From Chara braunii (lineage: Eukaryota; Streptophyta; Charophyceae; Charales; Characeae), in assembly GCA_003427395.1 (NCBI GenBank), contig BFEA01000697.1, forward strand, positions 76,139 to 102,402: 26,264 nucleotides of DNA, read 5' to 3'. A program made the position numbers and the translations under genes. The notes beneath the pieces were generated by a model. The model made no database searches, was not told where the DNA came from, and saw only the letters and a list, made by a program, of their open reading frames with translations. Positions within the stretch are counted from its first letter, which is position 1. Each line of letters starts with the position of its first letter. Below are positions 1-8,567 of the stretch, one piece after another.

Positions 1-59
1 GGAGGGGTGAGTAAGAGGGGCAGCTGCGGTCATGTGTGGTTACTGCATTGGTCGACAAC

Positions 60-300
60 GAACCATATATGAGCTAGTTACTAGAGGATTACTGCAGGAT
101 GTAACTTCTGCGGCCGGCCTAGTTACTGACCGGGAGCTAGTTACTGCCCGGGGAGCTAGTTACTGCAGGCGTAACTAATGGAGGGGATAAGTGCTGTATG
201 ACATATTTACTACGTGGTTCGAACCTAATGGTTAGGTCCGTCCCTACAGCGCGATCTGCGGTAAGACCCAGTTACTGCCGGAAGTAAGTGAAGTGAAACC
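60..300. repeat. Degenerate AGTTACTG short repeats
   Basis: The motif GAGCTAGTTACT or a close variant recurs at irregular 18-45 base steps (near 71, 121, 134, 152 and 259), mixed with the opposite orientation GTAACT (near 101 and 171). The copies are short and diverged, and GC-rich spacers such as CCCGGGGAGC sit between them. No reading frame or known element is recognised. It may be the decayed edge of a tandem array running off the window. Confidence 0.5.
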
Positions 301-430
301 TGACCTGCTTAGCTGGCAAATCTGTTATACCCTCCTTTTCGTTAATAGGCTATTGGGTTCTTTGATAGTGTGGGGGGGGTACCAATTCTACTTCAGAATG
401 GAAGTGCACAATGAGCAAATTATGTTTTGA

Positions 431-545
431 GCTAGGCGCTGCAGCAGGAGCGAACTGTTAGTACGACCTTCCTGCTGCAGGAGGTGTGACCATACACCTC
501 AACCTAGCTATTGCAGGATTGAACTGCATTACGACTTGATTCACC
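431..545. repeat. Two-copy repeat with two hairpins
   Basis: A block GCTA..TGCAG..GAACTG..TACGAC occurs at about 431-468 and again at about 506-535. The first copy has an 11-base perfect inverted repeat, CTGCAGCAGGA at 439-449 and TCCTGCTGCAG at 470-480, with a 20-base loop. Directly after it comes a second hairpin, GAGGTGT at 481-487 and ACACCTC at 494-500. Function is unknown; it could be a foldback element remnant. Confidence 0.45.
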
Positions 546-975
546 GCATGCAGAAGGTCGGCTCCCTGTCTGGGTAGTTGATACTTTCTCTTTAAGTGAT
601 TGCTGCGGTGCATGTTCTTGTTCTTTATACAGCAAGGGACAAAAGGGAAGACGACGTAATGGGAGTCTCGGGGGGTTTTGTTTGCGGTGCAGACTCCCGT
701 GTCTGCACCTTTTAGCTGTTTGTAGGTTGATTGTAGGTTAAGACTGGTCATGGCTCCTTACTTCAAACTATAACCGTTTCGTTCTTTGTTATCCCTAAGG
801 GGCAAGTCTTTCTCTGGTTCGAAAAGCAATGTGAACGTGAATTAAATTCTTCATTTCTTGGGTGATCCTCCGTATCGGGGGGACTTCAAGGGTTGCAAAA
901 TTTTCACTTTGGAATATTTGTATGCCTTGACAGTGTGAAGGAAGCATGAGTTTTATATCTAATAGACTATATATA

Positions 976-977
<2 letters not shown>
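546..977. other. Unassigned stretch
   Basis: I see no gene, RNA or recognisable mobile element here. A 97-residue minus-strand open frame runs over 458-751, but its composition does not look coding and it starts inside the hairpin repeat. Confidence 0.4.
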
Positions 978-1042
<65 letters not shown>

Positions 1043-1043
1043 N

Positions 1044-1080
<37 letters not shown>

Positions 1081-1104
1081 CCCTCTCTGTCTCTCTCTCT
1101 CTCT
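978..1104. repeat. (TC)n microsatellite with one unresolved base
   Basis: About 125 bases of nearly pure TC/CT dinucleotide, with one ambiguous base at 1043 and a few interruptions near the end (CGCTCCC, CTGTC). The unresolved base suggests the true length is uncertain. It forms one polypyrimidine strand and runs almost straight into an AT tract. Confidence 0.97.
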
Positions 1105-1160
1105 ATTTGACAATATATATGTATATATATATATGTATATATATGTATATTTTATATATA
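1105..1160. repeat. AT/GTATAT-rich tract
   Basis: Alternating AT with GT interruptions (ATATGTATAT units) next to the TC tract, making a compound microsatellite. Confidence 0.85.
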
Positions 1161-1208
1161 GGTAGTGAATGGACAGACTGTTGTGACAGGTAACATCATA
1201 CTATCATG

Positions 1209-1407
1209 TCCGTTCCAGTGGGGGAGGCTATGCATCTATTGCTGTACATTATTATTTTGGTGATTGCTTGGTTACAGTCTCCCTTGTTTGGTCTAAAGTC
1301 CTAATTTCCTAAACATGAATATTATTGCCTATCTTCTTATTCCAGTCCTGTGTGCTACTTGTGAAGCGTCATGAAGGGTGCAGTTAGTCGAGATTGGTCA
1401 CATCTTG
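1209..1407 (+). repeat. Direct repeat, copy A
   Basis: From about 1247 this block matches 1616-1794. Shared words include ATTTTGGTGATT, ACAGTCTCCCTTGTTT, TATTGCCTATCTTCTTATT with CCAGTCCT, AGCGTCATGAAG and GTCGAGATTGGTC. The phrase GCCTATCTTCTTATTCCAG looks like a plant 3' splice site (pyrimidine tract then CAG), with ACAG|GTAACA donor-like sequence just upstream near 1190. The leading part (CCAGTGGGGGAGGCTATGCATCTAT) recurs imperfectly just after the copy, near 1410-1432. It may be a duplicated intron-exon junction or a retroelement fragment; the product is not recognised. Confidence 0.6.
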
Positions 1408-1615
1408 TGTCCAGTGGGGAAGCTGTGCATCTATCTCTTTTTGACAAATAAAGCCTATTAGAGCGGAAGCCAGATCGAATTCAATCGATTTTTTGCAGAG
1501 AAAAAATATTGCGTAAATAATATCAAACTAATCTATTGCGTGCTTTATCAACTTGCTTGATTCGATTCATCAAAACTTCTGTTTTTGGGTTTGGTTTTGG
1601 ATTTTTTGTAAAGTT
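1408..1615. other. Spacer between direct repeats, with AATAAA
   Basis: An AATAAA hexamer lies at 1447-1452 on the plus strand, followed by T-rich sequence, which would fit a polyadenylation region if copy A belongs to a plus-strand transcript. No open frame of interest is seen. Confidence 0.3.
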
Positions 1616-1794
1616 CATTATTTTGGTGATTACTTGGTGACAGTCTCCCTTGTTTTGGTCAAAAGACTCTAAAGTTATAAACATGTCAAGGATTGGTCAT
1701 GAATAGTATTGCCTATCTTCTTATTCCAGTCCTCCTGTGTCGTACTTGTATAGCGTCATGAAGAGTGCAATTGGTCGAGATTGGTCCCCTCTTG
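1616..1794 (+). repeat. Direct repeat, copy B
   Basis: Second copy of the block at 1247-1407, about 370 bases further on in the same orientation. Relative to copy A it has a small insertion around AAACATGTCAAGGATTGGTC and an extra CCT after the CAG. The pyrimidine tract, CAG and GTCATGAAG words are kept. Confidence 0.65.
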
Positions 1795-1871
1795 CTGGGA
1801 TGTTTGAATCGTGTGCGCTTCTTTACTGTTTCTTTTTAACTAGAGATTAACTATGTCAAGGATGCTAGCTT

Positions 1872-2108
1872 TCAATCTAGCGGCCATCTTATGAGATATA
1901 CCTTCATATAACCGATATCTTCAACAAAAGGTGCTATCAATGGACGTACGCCAGAGGCTACCAGCCTAAAGCTTGCAATTTTTTTATAAAAAATCCACTT
2001 TTCTTCTACAGATAAAGTTTGATTCATTTCTTTCTTTAAGGATTGACGGAGGTACTCGTGGCCGATTTGATTAGTGCTTGATGTGAGAATCACGAGCAGG
2101 TGAAAAAG
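1872..2108 (-). CDS. Short protein-like frame, unrecognised
   Basis: A minus-strand frame ends at the stop 1874-1872 and is open back to about 2112, roughly 78 codons. It has a mixed, charged composition typical of real protein (a central segment like KKEMNQTLSVEEKWIFYKK) rather than a simple repeat. No ATG sits near the upstream end; the first in-frame ATG is the Met of KKEMNQ. It could therefore be an internal exon, a fragment of a transposon protein, or a chance frame. I recognise no domain. Confidence 0.18.
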   Translation of the reverse strand, partial: LFHLLVILTSSTNQIGHEYLRQSLKKEMNQTLSVEEKWIFYKKIASFRLVASGVRPLIAPFVEDIGYMKVYLIRWPLD

Positions 2109-2683
2109 TCACCTGTGGTACTACACTGGTGTGTTTGAGTCCTTCAGAAGTGGGTGCTTCAGACTATTCTTTTATTGTGCCATCCACCGCATCCACTGCA
2201 TCAATGGGGAACATGTGCAAATAACCCGCTGTGGACTTCTTTTTTTTTTCTTTTTTTTTTTTCATGGGCTTCGTCCTCCCCTGGTGGTTATTGTTTTGGT
2301 CTTTTTCCCTATCGGTAGTAGTGGGCATTGGCCTTCTTCGCTGGTGGTTGGCTGAGCGAAGCAAAACGTGTACCAATGGCAGAGTAAAGGCTGTAGGTGA
2401 CCAACAAATTATTTTATATTTAATTTGTAAACTACTAAATGAAAGAAGATGAACCTCCAACAGTTATAGCTGCTGAAAAAAAAAAAAAGAAAAAAAAAAA
2501 AGAGCTAATCATATGTGAGCAACAATTCTATATTATAAAGTATTATAATTTATAAACTGGCATATCGTTGTTGAAAGTGAATTTCTTTTTCTTGTGTGCT
2601 TTTTTTTAAACTGGTACTGCTGCACACGTAGAAGAAATGACATTAATTCCATGGAAATAAATGTCATGATATTGAGTTTTCCT
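2109..2683. other. Unassigned, with homopolymer runs
   Basis: Contains T-rich runs at about 2238-2262 and an interrupted A run at about 2476-2501. Open frames on both strands here come from these runs. No gene is seen. Confidence 0.4.
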
Positions 2684-2744
2684 GTCCTTCTGGACATCCA
2701 TTAAAATTGGAACGATACAGAGAAGGTGGGGGGCACAATTTTTT
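2684..2744 (+). pseudogene. U6 snRNA-derived sequence, 5' half
   Basis: The sequence begins with the U6 5' stem-loop GTCC-TTCT-GGAC (2684-2695), followed by ATCC, TAAAATTGGAACGATAC and an intact ACAGAGA box (2717-2723), the element that pairs with the 5' splice site in the spliceosome. After AGAAG the match stops: the AGC triad and internal stem-loop are missing. The text goes to GGGCACAA and a T6 run at 2739-2744, which resembles a Pol III terminator. The 5' loop is two bases shorter than the usual plant form. No upstream USE (TCCCACATCG type) is present in the 65 bases before it. It is therefore a truncated U6 copy, probably a pseudogene. Confidence 0.85.
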
Positions 2745-2745
2745 A

Positions 2746-2816
2746 TTTATGCGTGCCATCCTTGCCCAGGCGCTATGCCAATCTTCTCAGTATCTTTTCA
2801 ATTTTAACAGACGTCC
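2746..2816 (-). pseudogene. U6 snRNA-derived sequence, inverted copy
   Basis: Read on the minus strand from 2816, this follows U6 from GGAC through TTAAAATTG, GATACTGAGAAGATT, GGCAT, the internal stem-loop region and GGGCAAGGATGGCACGCA. It covers far more of U6 than the neighbouring plus-strand copy but has substitutions, including ACTGAGA instead of the ACAGAGA box and GGCAT instead of AGCAT at the AGC triad. Those residues are essential in working U6, so this is a pseudogene. It faces the other copy tail to tail. Confidence 0.85.
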
Positions 2817-2820
2817 TGAA

Positions 2821-2955
2821 GTACCACACACAAAATTAAAAGAATGATTTTCAGTTTCTATCCTTTTTTTTTTTTTTTCACAAAACTAATCTATATTTTT
2901 ATTTTTCACTCGTATAGCTCACTCTACCTACCTACCTACATATATGTCCAGTTTT
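2821..2955. other. Unassigned, T-rich
   Basis: Holds a T run at about 2864-2878 and CTACCTACCTACATATAT short repeats. No gene is seen. Confidence 0.35.
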
Positions 2956-3075
2956 TCCAGCGGACGCTGGACCCGGTTTCCAGCAGGTGATGCTCCTCAC
3001 CAATAGATGGAGCGGCTACTTTATAAATTAAAAAAGAAAAAAAGAAAAAAAAAGCATCACCAATAGATGGAGCGA
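2956..3075. repeat. Palindrome plus 60-bp-offset direct repeat
   Basis: A perfect inverted repeat TCCAGCG-GA-CGCTGGA lies at 2956-2971. The words CACCAATAGATGGAGCG occur at 2998-3014 and again exactly 60 bases on at 3058-3074, separated by an A-rich stretch (AAAAAAGAAAAAAAG). A short direct repeat around an A-rich tail is what retroposition would leave, so the 60-base unit may be a small retroposed fragment with its target duplication. This is inference. Confidence 0.45.
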
Positions 3076-3089
3076 CTCAAAAGATTTTT

Positions 3090-3336
3090 TATGGGTTGAG
3101 TTTCCAGCCTTCCCAGCCTATTCTGCTCTATGCGGGGAGCAGCACCAGTACCCCGGCGCCTAACACCTGGCATGAGCTGGAAAGCCTAACCAACCTGCAC
3201 AACCAGCCAATAAAACCCAAACCCGAAGCGCATCACAGGGGGGCGTGGGGGATCGAATGGACGACGTGGGGAATCGGACCCACGACCTCCTGAATACCAC
3301 TTGCATGCTCAATCAACTGAGCTAGCCCGCTTGGGC
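3090..3336 (-). mobile_element. tRNA-derived SINE (minus strand)
   Basis: On the minus strand the head reads GCGGGCTAGCTCAGTTGATTG. The A box TAGCTCAGTTGA (3324-3313) and B box GGTCCGATTCC (3280-3270) start 44 bases apart, as in a tRNA. Between them comes GCATGCAAGTGGTATTCAGG. The same head occurs at 25.1 kb on the plus strand. The body downstream (towards 3090) is GC-rich, with a second ATTCGATCCCCC block at about 3256; it differs from the 25.1 kb body. The 3' end and target duplication are not certain. Confidence 0.75.
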
Positions 3337-3517
3337 CTCTTTTTTGTTTTTTATTTCCTTATATATAAGTTCTATTTTATTTTAATTAACATTTCTATTT
3401 CAGCACACCCCGCACCACACCAGTGCACCATGACTCACGTCATCGCAGGATTGAGGCACGAGCAGATTGCAAACTCAAAAGAGAAAACTACTTTTCAACT
3501 GGATGAGGCAGAAGGGC

Positions 3518-3579
3518 GATGCTCTGGGTAAATTGGGCTCATCTTCCAGATGCTCAGGGTAAATTGGGCTCATCTTCCA
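3518..3579. repeat. 31-bp tandem duplication
   Basis: Two adjacent 31-base copies (3518-3548 and 3549-3579) of GATGCTC.GGGTAAATTGGG-CTCATCTTCCA, differing at one base. The near identity indicates a recent slippage duplication. Confidence 0.95.
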
Positions 3580-3662
3580 GACTACCGTTGTGACCCCCAA
3601 TAGAACACATGCTCCTGATAGCTGCTGCGCATTTGGGCCAAATTTCAGTCTAACTAGAGCCA

Positions 3663-3698
<36 letters not shown>

Positions 3699-4236
3699 GC
3701 TGTGCACTCTGTTCGGGTGACGAAGGTAGTCAATTACTCAGCAATGCGTTCTCTGCACAGAGATGTATTCTCCGTGAGATGTACCAAGTTTTTTTTTTTG
3801 CCCTTGTTTTTCTTTTTCTTCGTTTTTCTTTATTTCGTTTTTCGTTCTTTTGATTTCCTTTTCCAACTTTTTTGTAAGAAACCCCAGTATGGAGAGAAGG
3901 CCCATTTTTAGAGGTAGTATGAGCATCCCCCGAAAGAGGAGTTTTATCGGTTTCGATGGCTCCAAGCTATTGGTGCGAAGCCGCACGTGCAGGAAACCTT
4001 CTCCAGCATCTCAATGACAAAATTGGATCTTGAATTAGCTTGACATGTGAAAGCATATTGGTTACCCTCCCAGGCAGGGAATTGACTGCCCTGGCACATC
4101 TTCTTCTTTTCTTTTTTTTTTTCTTTTTTTTTTCAAATGGGAACAAAGCTCCAATCTATTCGTGGGGAGCAGCACGTGCTGCGAACCGGGCCCAGCGTCC
4201 CATATAGAAAATTACATAGGATTTTGAAAAAATGTG
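3580..4236. other. Unassigned, with A36 run and T-rich tracts
   Basis: Has an uninterrupted run of about 36 A at 3662-3697, which could be a retroposon tail though no body is recognised to its left. T-rich stretches lie at about 3788-3870 and 4102-4133, and a palindrome GCAGCACGTGCTGC at about 4168-4181. The open frames here are low complexity. Confidence 0.4.
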
Positions 4237-4239
4237 AGA

Positions 4240-5250
4240 GTTTGCGGTACCGGGGCCACTACCCGGCTTTGGCTAAGAGCTAGATTAAGAGATGCAACAA
4301 ACTACCGAAAATAGGCAAAAATTCAGGAGAAGACTCAGACCCCCCTCCATCCTCATTACCTCACTCGGGCAAGTCTTACTGCAGCAGAGTCACCATCTCT
4401 GCTGCTGCTGTACCCTATTACCATCCTACCAGCTGGCCCCCTCACTAGTAGGACGCTTGATATCCAACCTTCTTCTCCCACTCACCAATGCAAAGTTTCA
4501 GGAAACGTCTCAGAAACCCCCCATAGATCCTCTTTACCTCACTCTGGCAAGACTTAGTGCAGCAGAGCCACCATCTCTGCTGCTGCTATACCCTATTTCC
4601 ATCCTACCAGCTAGCCACTTGTAGGACGCTTGATATCCCGCTATGATCTACATCCAACACCAACCAGCGTCGTTCTGACTGCAGATTTATGAATATAACA
4701 GCATCTCGAGACCCACCAGAAGCAACTGAAAGACAATTTTGAAGGTTTGGGGTACCGGGGCCATTACTCGGCTTTGGTGAAGAAAAATTGGAGCCAGACT
4801 TCAGGAGACGCCTCAGAAAACCCCATCCATCCTCCTTACCTCACTCCGACAAGACTTACTGCCGCAGTGCCACCATCTCCGCTGCTGCTGTACCCTATTT
4901 CCATCGTACCAGCAAGCCCCCTCACTAGTAGGACACTTGTTATCCCACCATCTATTTCTCCCAGTCACGTAAGCAAAAGTTCAGAGAACGTCCCAGAAAC
5001 CCCCATCCATCATCTTACATCACTCTGGCAAGACTTACCGCAGCCGAGCCACCATCTCCGCTGCTGCTGTACCCTATTTCCATCCTACCAGCTAGCCGCC
5101 TCACTAGTAGGACGCTTGATATCCCACCATCTACTACCAACACCAGCCAGCGACGTTCTGGCTTCGAACCACCACAGATCTATGAATATAACCGCATCAG
5201 AGTAGCCCACAATGGATAGCAAGAGCCCCCCAGAATCCTGAAGCGACCTC
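4240..5250. repeat. Two-level tandem repeat, 505-bp period
   Basis: GGTACCGGGGCC at 4246 recurs at 4751, a 505-base shift, and the following text repeats in order. Each large unit carries two ~150-base subunits (about 4318-4466, 4492-4640, 4784-4944, 4975-5126). Each subunit holds CAGAGCCACCATCTC, GCTGCTGCTGTACCCTATT and CATCCTACCAGCTAGCC, then CTAGTAGGACGCTTGATATCC. The large unit closes with CAACACCAGCCAGCG, TCGTTCTG and TATGAATATAAC. Open frames of 110 and 152 codons cross it, but successive subunits use different frames, so they are not likely to be protein. No known family is recognised. Confidence 0.8.
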
Positions 5251-5857
5251 AAGACCACTAGAAGCGACTTACACAAATCAACTTACTCATGAAAAAAGAG
5301 ACCCTTATCAGTGTTAGGAATCCTATCGAGCGGGCCAAGACTTCATGAAGTCCACATTCTCGCCACCTCATCTACCCAAAATAAACACACACGGTGAGAC
5401 AATCTATACGAGAGTTTCTCGTTCTCACCATGCGTGTTCAGAAACAGTTAGTCATACGCAACTCGTATTAACAATCAGACAACGAGATTGGCATGCATTG
5501 GGCCTGCATTCCATCATGCATTTGTAATATAAGAAATACAAAATCATATCAAACGATTGTTCATACATGCATATCATTTCTCCTAGCTCAGATTTAGTCA
5601 AGAAGAAACCGCAGATTCATATAATCAGAAACGGGTGCATGCATATTAATCTGGGGTAGTACATACAGCCTGATACAGGGGTATACCTGAGGCGATGGGG
5701 ATAATCTCGCTTATCCTAACACTAGTCAGTTCGATTTGCACTTAGACAGAGCTTCCTCACAGACTCTTTATTTATCTCACTCTCTTCCCTTTCCCGTGGC
5801 CAAGGCCATCGCCAAAGTGCAATCAGACAACATAATATAGTCATAGTTTGCTGCATC
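5251..5857. other. Unassigned stretch
   Basis: No gene, RNA or element is recognised. Short ATGCAT words cluster at about 5492-5570 and 5638-5645. Confidence 0.35.
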
Positions 5858-6004
5858 CACTCACTCGATTGACAACACACAACACTCGCTCTCTCTATTG
5901 GCTGCGTACAGTATTTGACTCACTCGATTGGTTGTGAACAATGCCCGCTCACTTGATTGGTTGCGCACTGCACAACTCATCTAATCGGCTGCGGACAACA
6001 CCGC
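5858..6004. promoter_or_regulatory. ~29-bp tandem repeat with inverted CCAAT boxes
   Basis: About five diverged units of CTCACTCGATTGGTTGCG-ACAACACCG. The core ATTG(G) falls at 5868, 5897, 5927 and 5956, and as AATCGG at about 5983, so spacing is 29-30 bases. Three units carry ATTGG, the reverse of CCAAT, the NF-Y binding core. Regular CCAAT spacing is common in promoters, but no transcript or TATA box can be tied to it, so the regulatory reading is inference and the repeat itself is the firm observation. Confidence 0.6.
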
Positions 6005-6065
6005 TTACCTGTGGCACACCGGTTTTCATCCAACTCACGGCTATAATCGATGATAAAGAAAAAGA

Positions 6066-6097
6066 AAATAAATAAATAAATAAATAAATAAATAAAA
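6066..6097. repeat. (AAAT)n microsatellite
   Basis: About eight AAAT/AATA units, slightly imperfect at the start. Confidence 0.95.
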
Positions 6098-6201
6098 CAT
6101 GAAAGACGGATATGCAAGGAGTATGAGTGGAAACGATATGGTGCAAGCTAAATTGCGAAATAAGACAGATGTCCAAGTAGTCACGTACAAACAAAGAGCA
6201 C

Positions 6202-6445
6202 AAATGCACCAAGATTTCATCCAAATAAGAGCAATACAATGAGCTTTTGAGCCAATGTTCAAGCCCACAGGCCACACCAACACACTATCCAATGTAGCTC
6301 CTCTCTATCGGGCGCCCCCACGCCCAATCTACACAACTTGCCTTATCCTTCCACAACTGTATTCACACAACAGGCTCACTTCGACCTTGAAGACCAATGT
6401 GCATGACGTCAATACCATAGTCGACCTCTCACACACCAGGTATGT
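6202..6445 (+). repeat. Diverged block, copy 1, ending in GTATGT
   Basis: Matches 8568-8801 in order: AATGCACCAA, AAATAAGAGCAATAC, CCACACCAACACACTATCCA, ATGTAGCTCC, CAATCTACA, GAAGACCAATGTGCATGACG, and finally ACACCAGGTATGT, then pyrimidine-rich DNA. AG|GTATGT (cut at 6439|6440) is a strong 5' splice site. The frame before it reads LKTNVHDV in this copy and LETNVRDA in the other, so a duplicated exon is possible. Other frames do not stay aligned, so a transposon fragment is as likely. Confidence 0.6.
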
Positions 6446-6610
6446 ATCTTTTTCCTTCTTTCTCTTTTTCTCTCTCTCTGCCTCACTCTCTGTGTGTATG
6501 TGTCTTTCTCCGTGTGTGTCATAGTGCACTGTGTGCCTGTGTGTTTTTGTGTGTCACTGTGTTTTCATTGTGTCTGGGTGTGTTTCCACTGTGTGTTCGT
6601 GCCTTAGGAG
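6446..6610. repeat. CT- then GTGTC-rich low-complexity tract
   Basis: Starts as CTTTCTCTCTC and passes into GTGTGTGTC/ACTGTGT units. It directly follows the GTATGT end of copy 1. Confidence 0.85.
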
Positions 6611-7295
6611 TCCCAGTTGTAGCATAAGTCGCGGTCGCTATAGTGCTGAAAGGTCAAATCTGCAGTCTTCTAGAGGATCCGAAAGTGACCTTTCGTGAGT
6701 CCAAGTAGGCAGTCTGTAGGCAAGTGGGCAAGTGGCAGTCTAACCCAGCTCAGTCAGCGGTACCTGGTCCCGGTCACACTTTGTCAAGTCAACAAGTACC
6801 ACGTGGGACTGTGTGCACCCCGGGCCCAGGGTCCAAAGGCAGACCTTTGACAATCCGGAGTATAAATAAAGAGACAACGCCCAAAAATGAGTACCTAAAC
6901 CAATCATCATATCTTAGGCCAAATATCCTACAAAAAGACTTCCAAAAACCAAAAGTATTAAAGGGATTGCCATCACAGTAGGAGCATCATGACACCTTTC
7001 GATGTCTCGCTTAAAAGCATTGGTTGGAGCAAGAAAACTGAGAAAAAGTAAACGAAAAGAATAAGAAGAAGTCAAAAATACAGAAAGACTTCCAAGCCAA
7101 AAAGCCAAATTACCACTTAGTCAAGTCATTCATTCATTCTGTCTGTGAGCCATGCTGAGCGTTGTTGGAGCATCCTGTGTTAGTGATAGGAAGGTCGGCA
7201 CGTGCCCAAAGAGGAAGTGGGCTAAGAGGAGGAAGACGCGGTCATAGCCGCGTGTTTTAGTGATAGGAAGTAGCCTGCAACCATAGCTGCCAGTT
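6611..7295. other. Unassigned stretch with small repeats
   Basis: No gene is recognised. Contains the hairpin CGAAAG-TGAC-CTTTCG (about 6680-6695), two AGACTTCCAA words (about 6936 and 7085), and GTGTTAGTGATAGGAAG repeated at about 7177 and 7253. Confidence 0.4.
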
Positions 7296-7508
7296 AGTAT
7301 AGTTAGTGTGTGTGTGTCTGTGTCACTGTGTGTCTCTTTGTCTGTGTCACTATGACTGTGTACCTGTGTCTGTGTGTCTCTGTGTGTTTCACTGTATATC
7401 TGTGTGTGTGTATCACTGTGCCTGTGTCACAGTGTATCTATGCGTCATTGTGTACTTGTAACTGTGTGACTGTGTGTGAGTGACCGTGTGTGTGTGTGTG
7501 TGTGTGTC
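7296..7508. repeat. Degenerate GTGTCACT minisatellite
   Basis: GTGTGTGTCTGTGTCACTGT-type units ending in a pure (GT)n run at about 7488-7507. It resembles the tract at 6.45-6.6 kb. Confidence 0.9.
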
Positions 7509-8235
7509 ATGTTCCTTATACACAACTCCAAAAAATTAGCATGACTGTGCCAAACTGTCCCGACAGACTTTCGGCTGCTCATCAAGAGGCTGAACCTCAA
7601 CCGTTACCGCATTGCAAGAAGTTAGCAGACCCCTAAGAGAGGGAAGTGGTCCCCACTTTACTCACACCAGCCCTGCAATCCTAGCAGACCATCGGTCCAA
7701 ACCCCTGATGAGAACGGCGTTAAGTCCAAGAACCCAGTCTGTCAATGCCATAAAACCCACTCTACACACTCATTCAATGTGTGTGTTTGTGCAGGCATGC
7801 GTATGTGAGTAATCTCATGATTCCTCCCTCGCGGTTATCATAGCTTGCCACCGTCTTTCTCTCTCCATCGGTCATCCTTTCTGCTGTTACTGGCGTGTGT
7901 CGCCCATTTCCCTCGTCTTCTCTCACTCTTTTGTTTCCTTATTCCCGTTCAGTTGTTTTGTTGCCTCAGTTCGCGGGAGATCAGGTTCACTTCAGACCAC
8001 AAGTGAAAAGAGAGAAGGAAAGGTGCTTCTATAAAAGTAAGAAACAGTAAAGTAGAATATAATATTTCTCCGGCCTTTTGACACAATCCAAATCAACACC
8101 AAATACATCCACCATTTCATCACTTCATACAGAGTAGACATCCCTCACTCACATGCACAAACCTGTTTTTTAGCACACACCCACTCGTGCACTCTTGCAC
8201 ACACTGTTACAGTAGGCATTCGCCGCTTGCATGTG
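7509..8235. other. Unassigned stretch
   Basis: No gene or element is recognised. The last part is CT/CA-rich and grades into the next microsatellite. Confidence 0.35.
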
Positions 8236-8310
8236 CTCTCTCTCTTTCTCTCTCTCTCATCCGCACACACTCACACACGAGCGTATACACACACACGCAC
8301 ACACGCGCGC
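8236..8310. repeat. Compound (CT)n/(CA)n microsatellite
   Basis: CTCTCTCT then CACACA with CG interruptions, ending ACACGCGCGCAC. Confidence 0.9.
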
Positions 8311-8567
8311 ACTGACCAGTGAAAGATGTTACCTCGAGCAGTTGCAAGTCACAAACAGGGAGCCTGGATGTGGGCGAAGCCCCAAAGCCGTGAACGCGGG
8401 GTGACTATCAATGCTACAGTACTTCGACTACCGTTGGATGAATTTGGCCGCTATAGTAGGTCTGATTCATTGGAGAATAATGTTAGGAATATGAGTGAGA
8501 GAGAAAGACAGAAATACAAATTGTAATCACTAAGTAGCCCAGATGGTTATGTATCAAGCAGAGAGCT
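8311..8567. other. Unassigned stretch
   Basis: A 66-codon plus-strand frame (8326-8526) is present, with no recognised domain and no support. Confidence 0.3.

Noticed and set aside
2684-2744. A working U6 snRNA gene
   Set aside because: The AGC triad and internal stem-loop are missing and no plant USE lies upstream.
3662-3697. A36 run as the tail of a processed gene copy
   Set aside because: No recognisable gene or target duplication precedes it.
4292-5205. Open frames of 110 and 152 codons in the 505-bp repeat
   Set aside because: Successive subunits are read in different frames, so the protein is not conserved while the DNA is.
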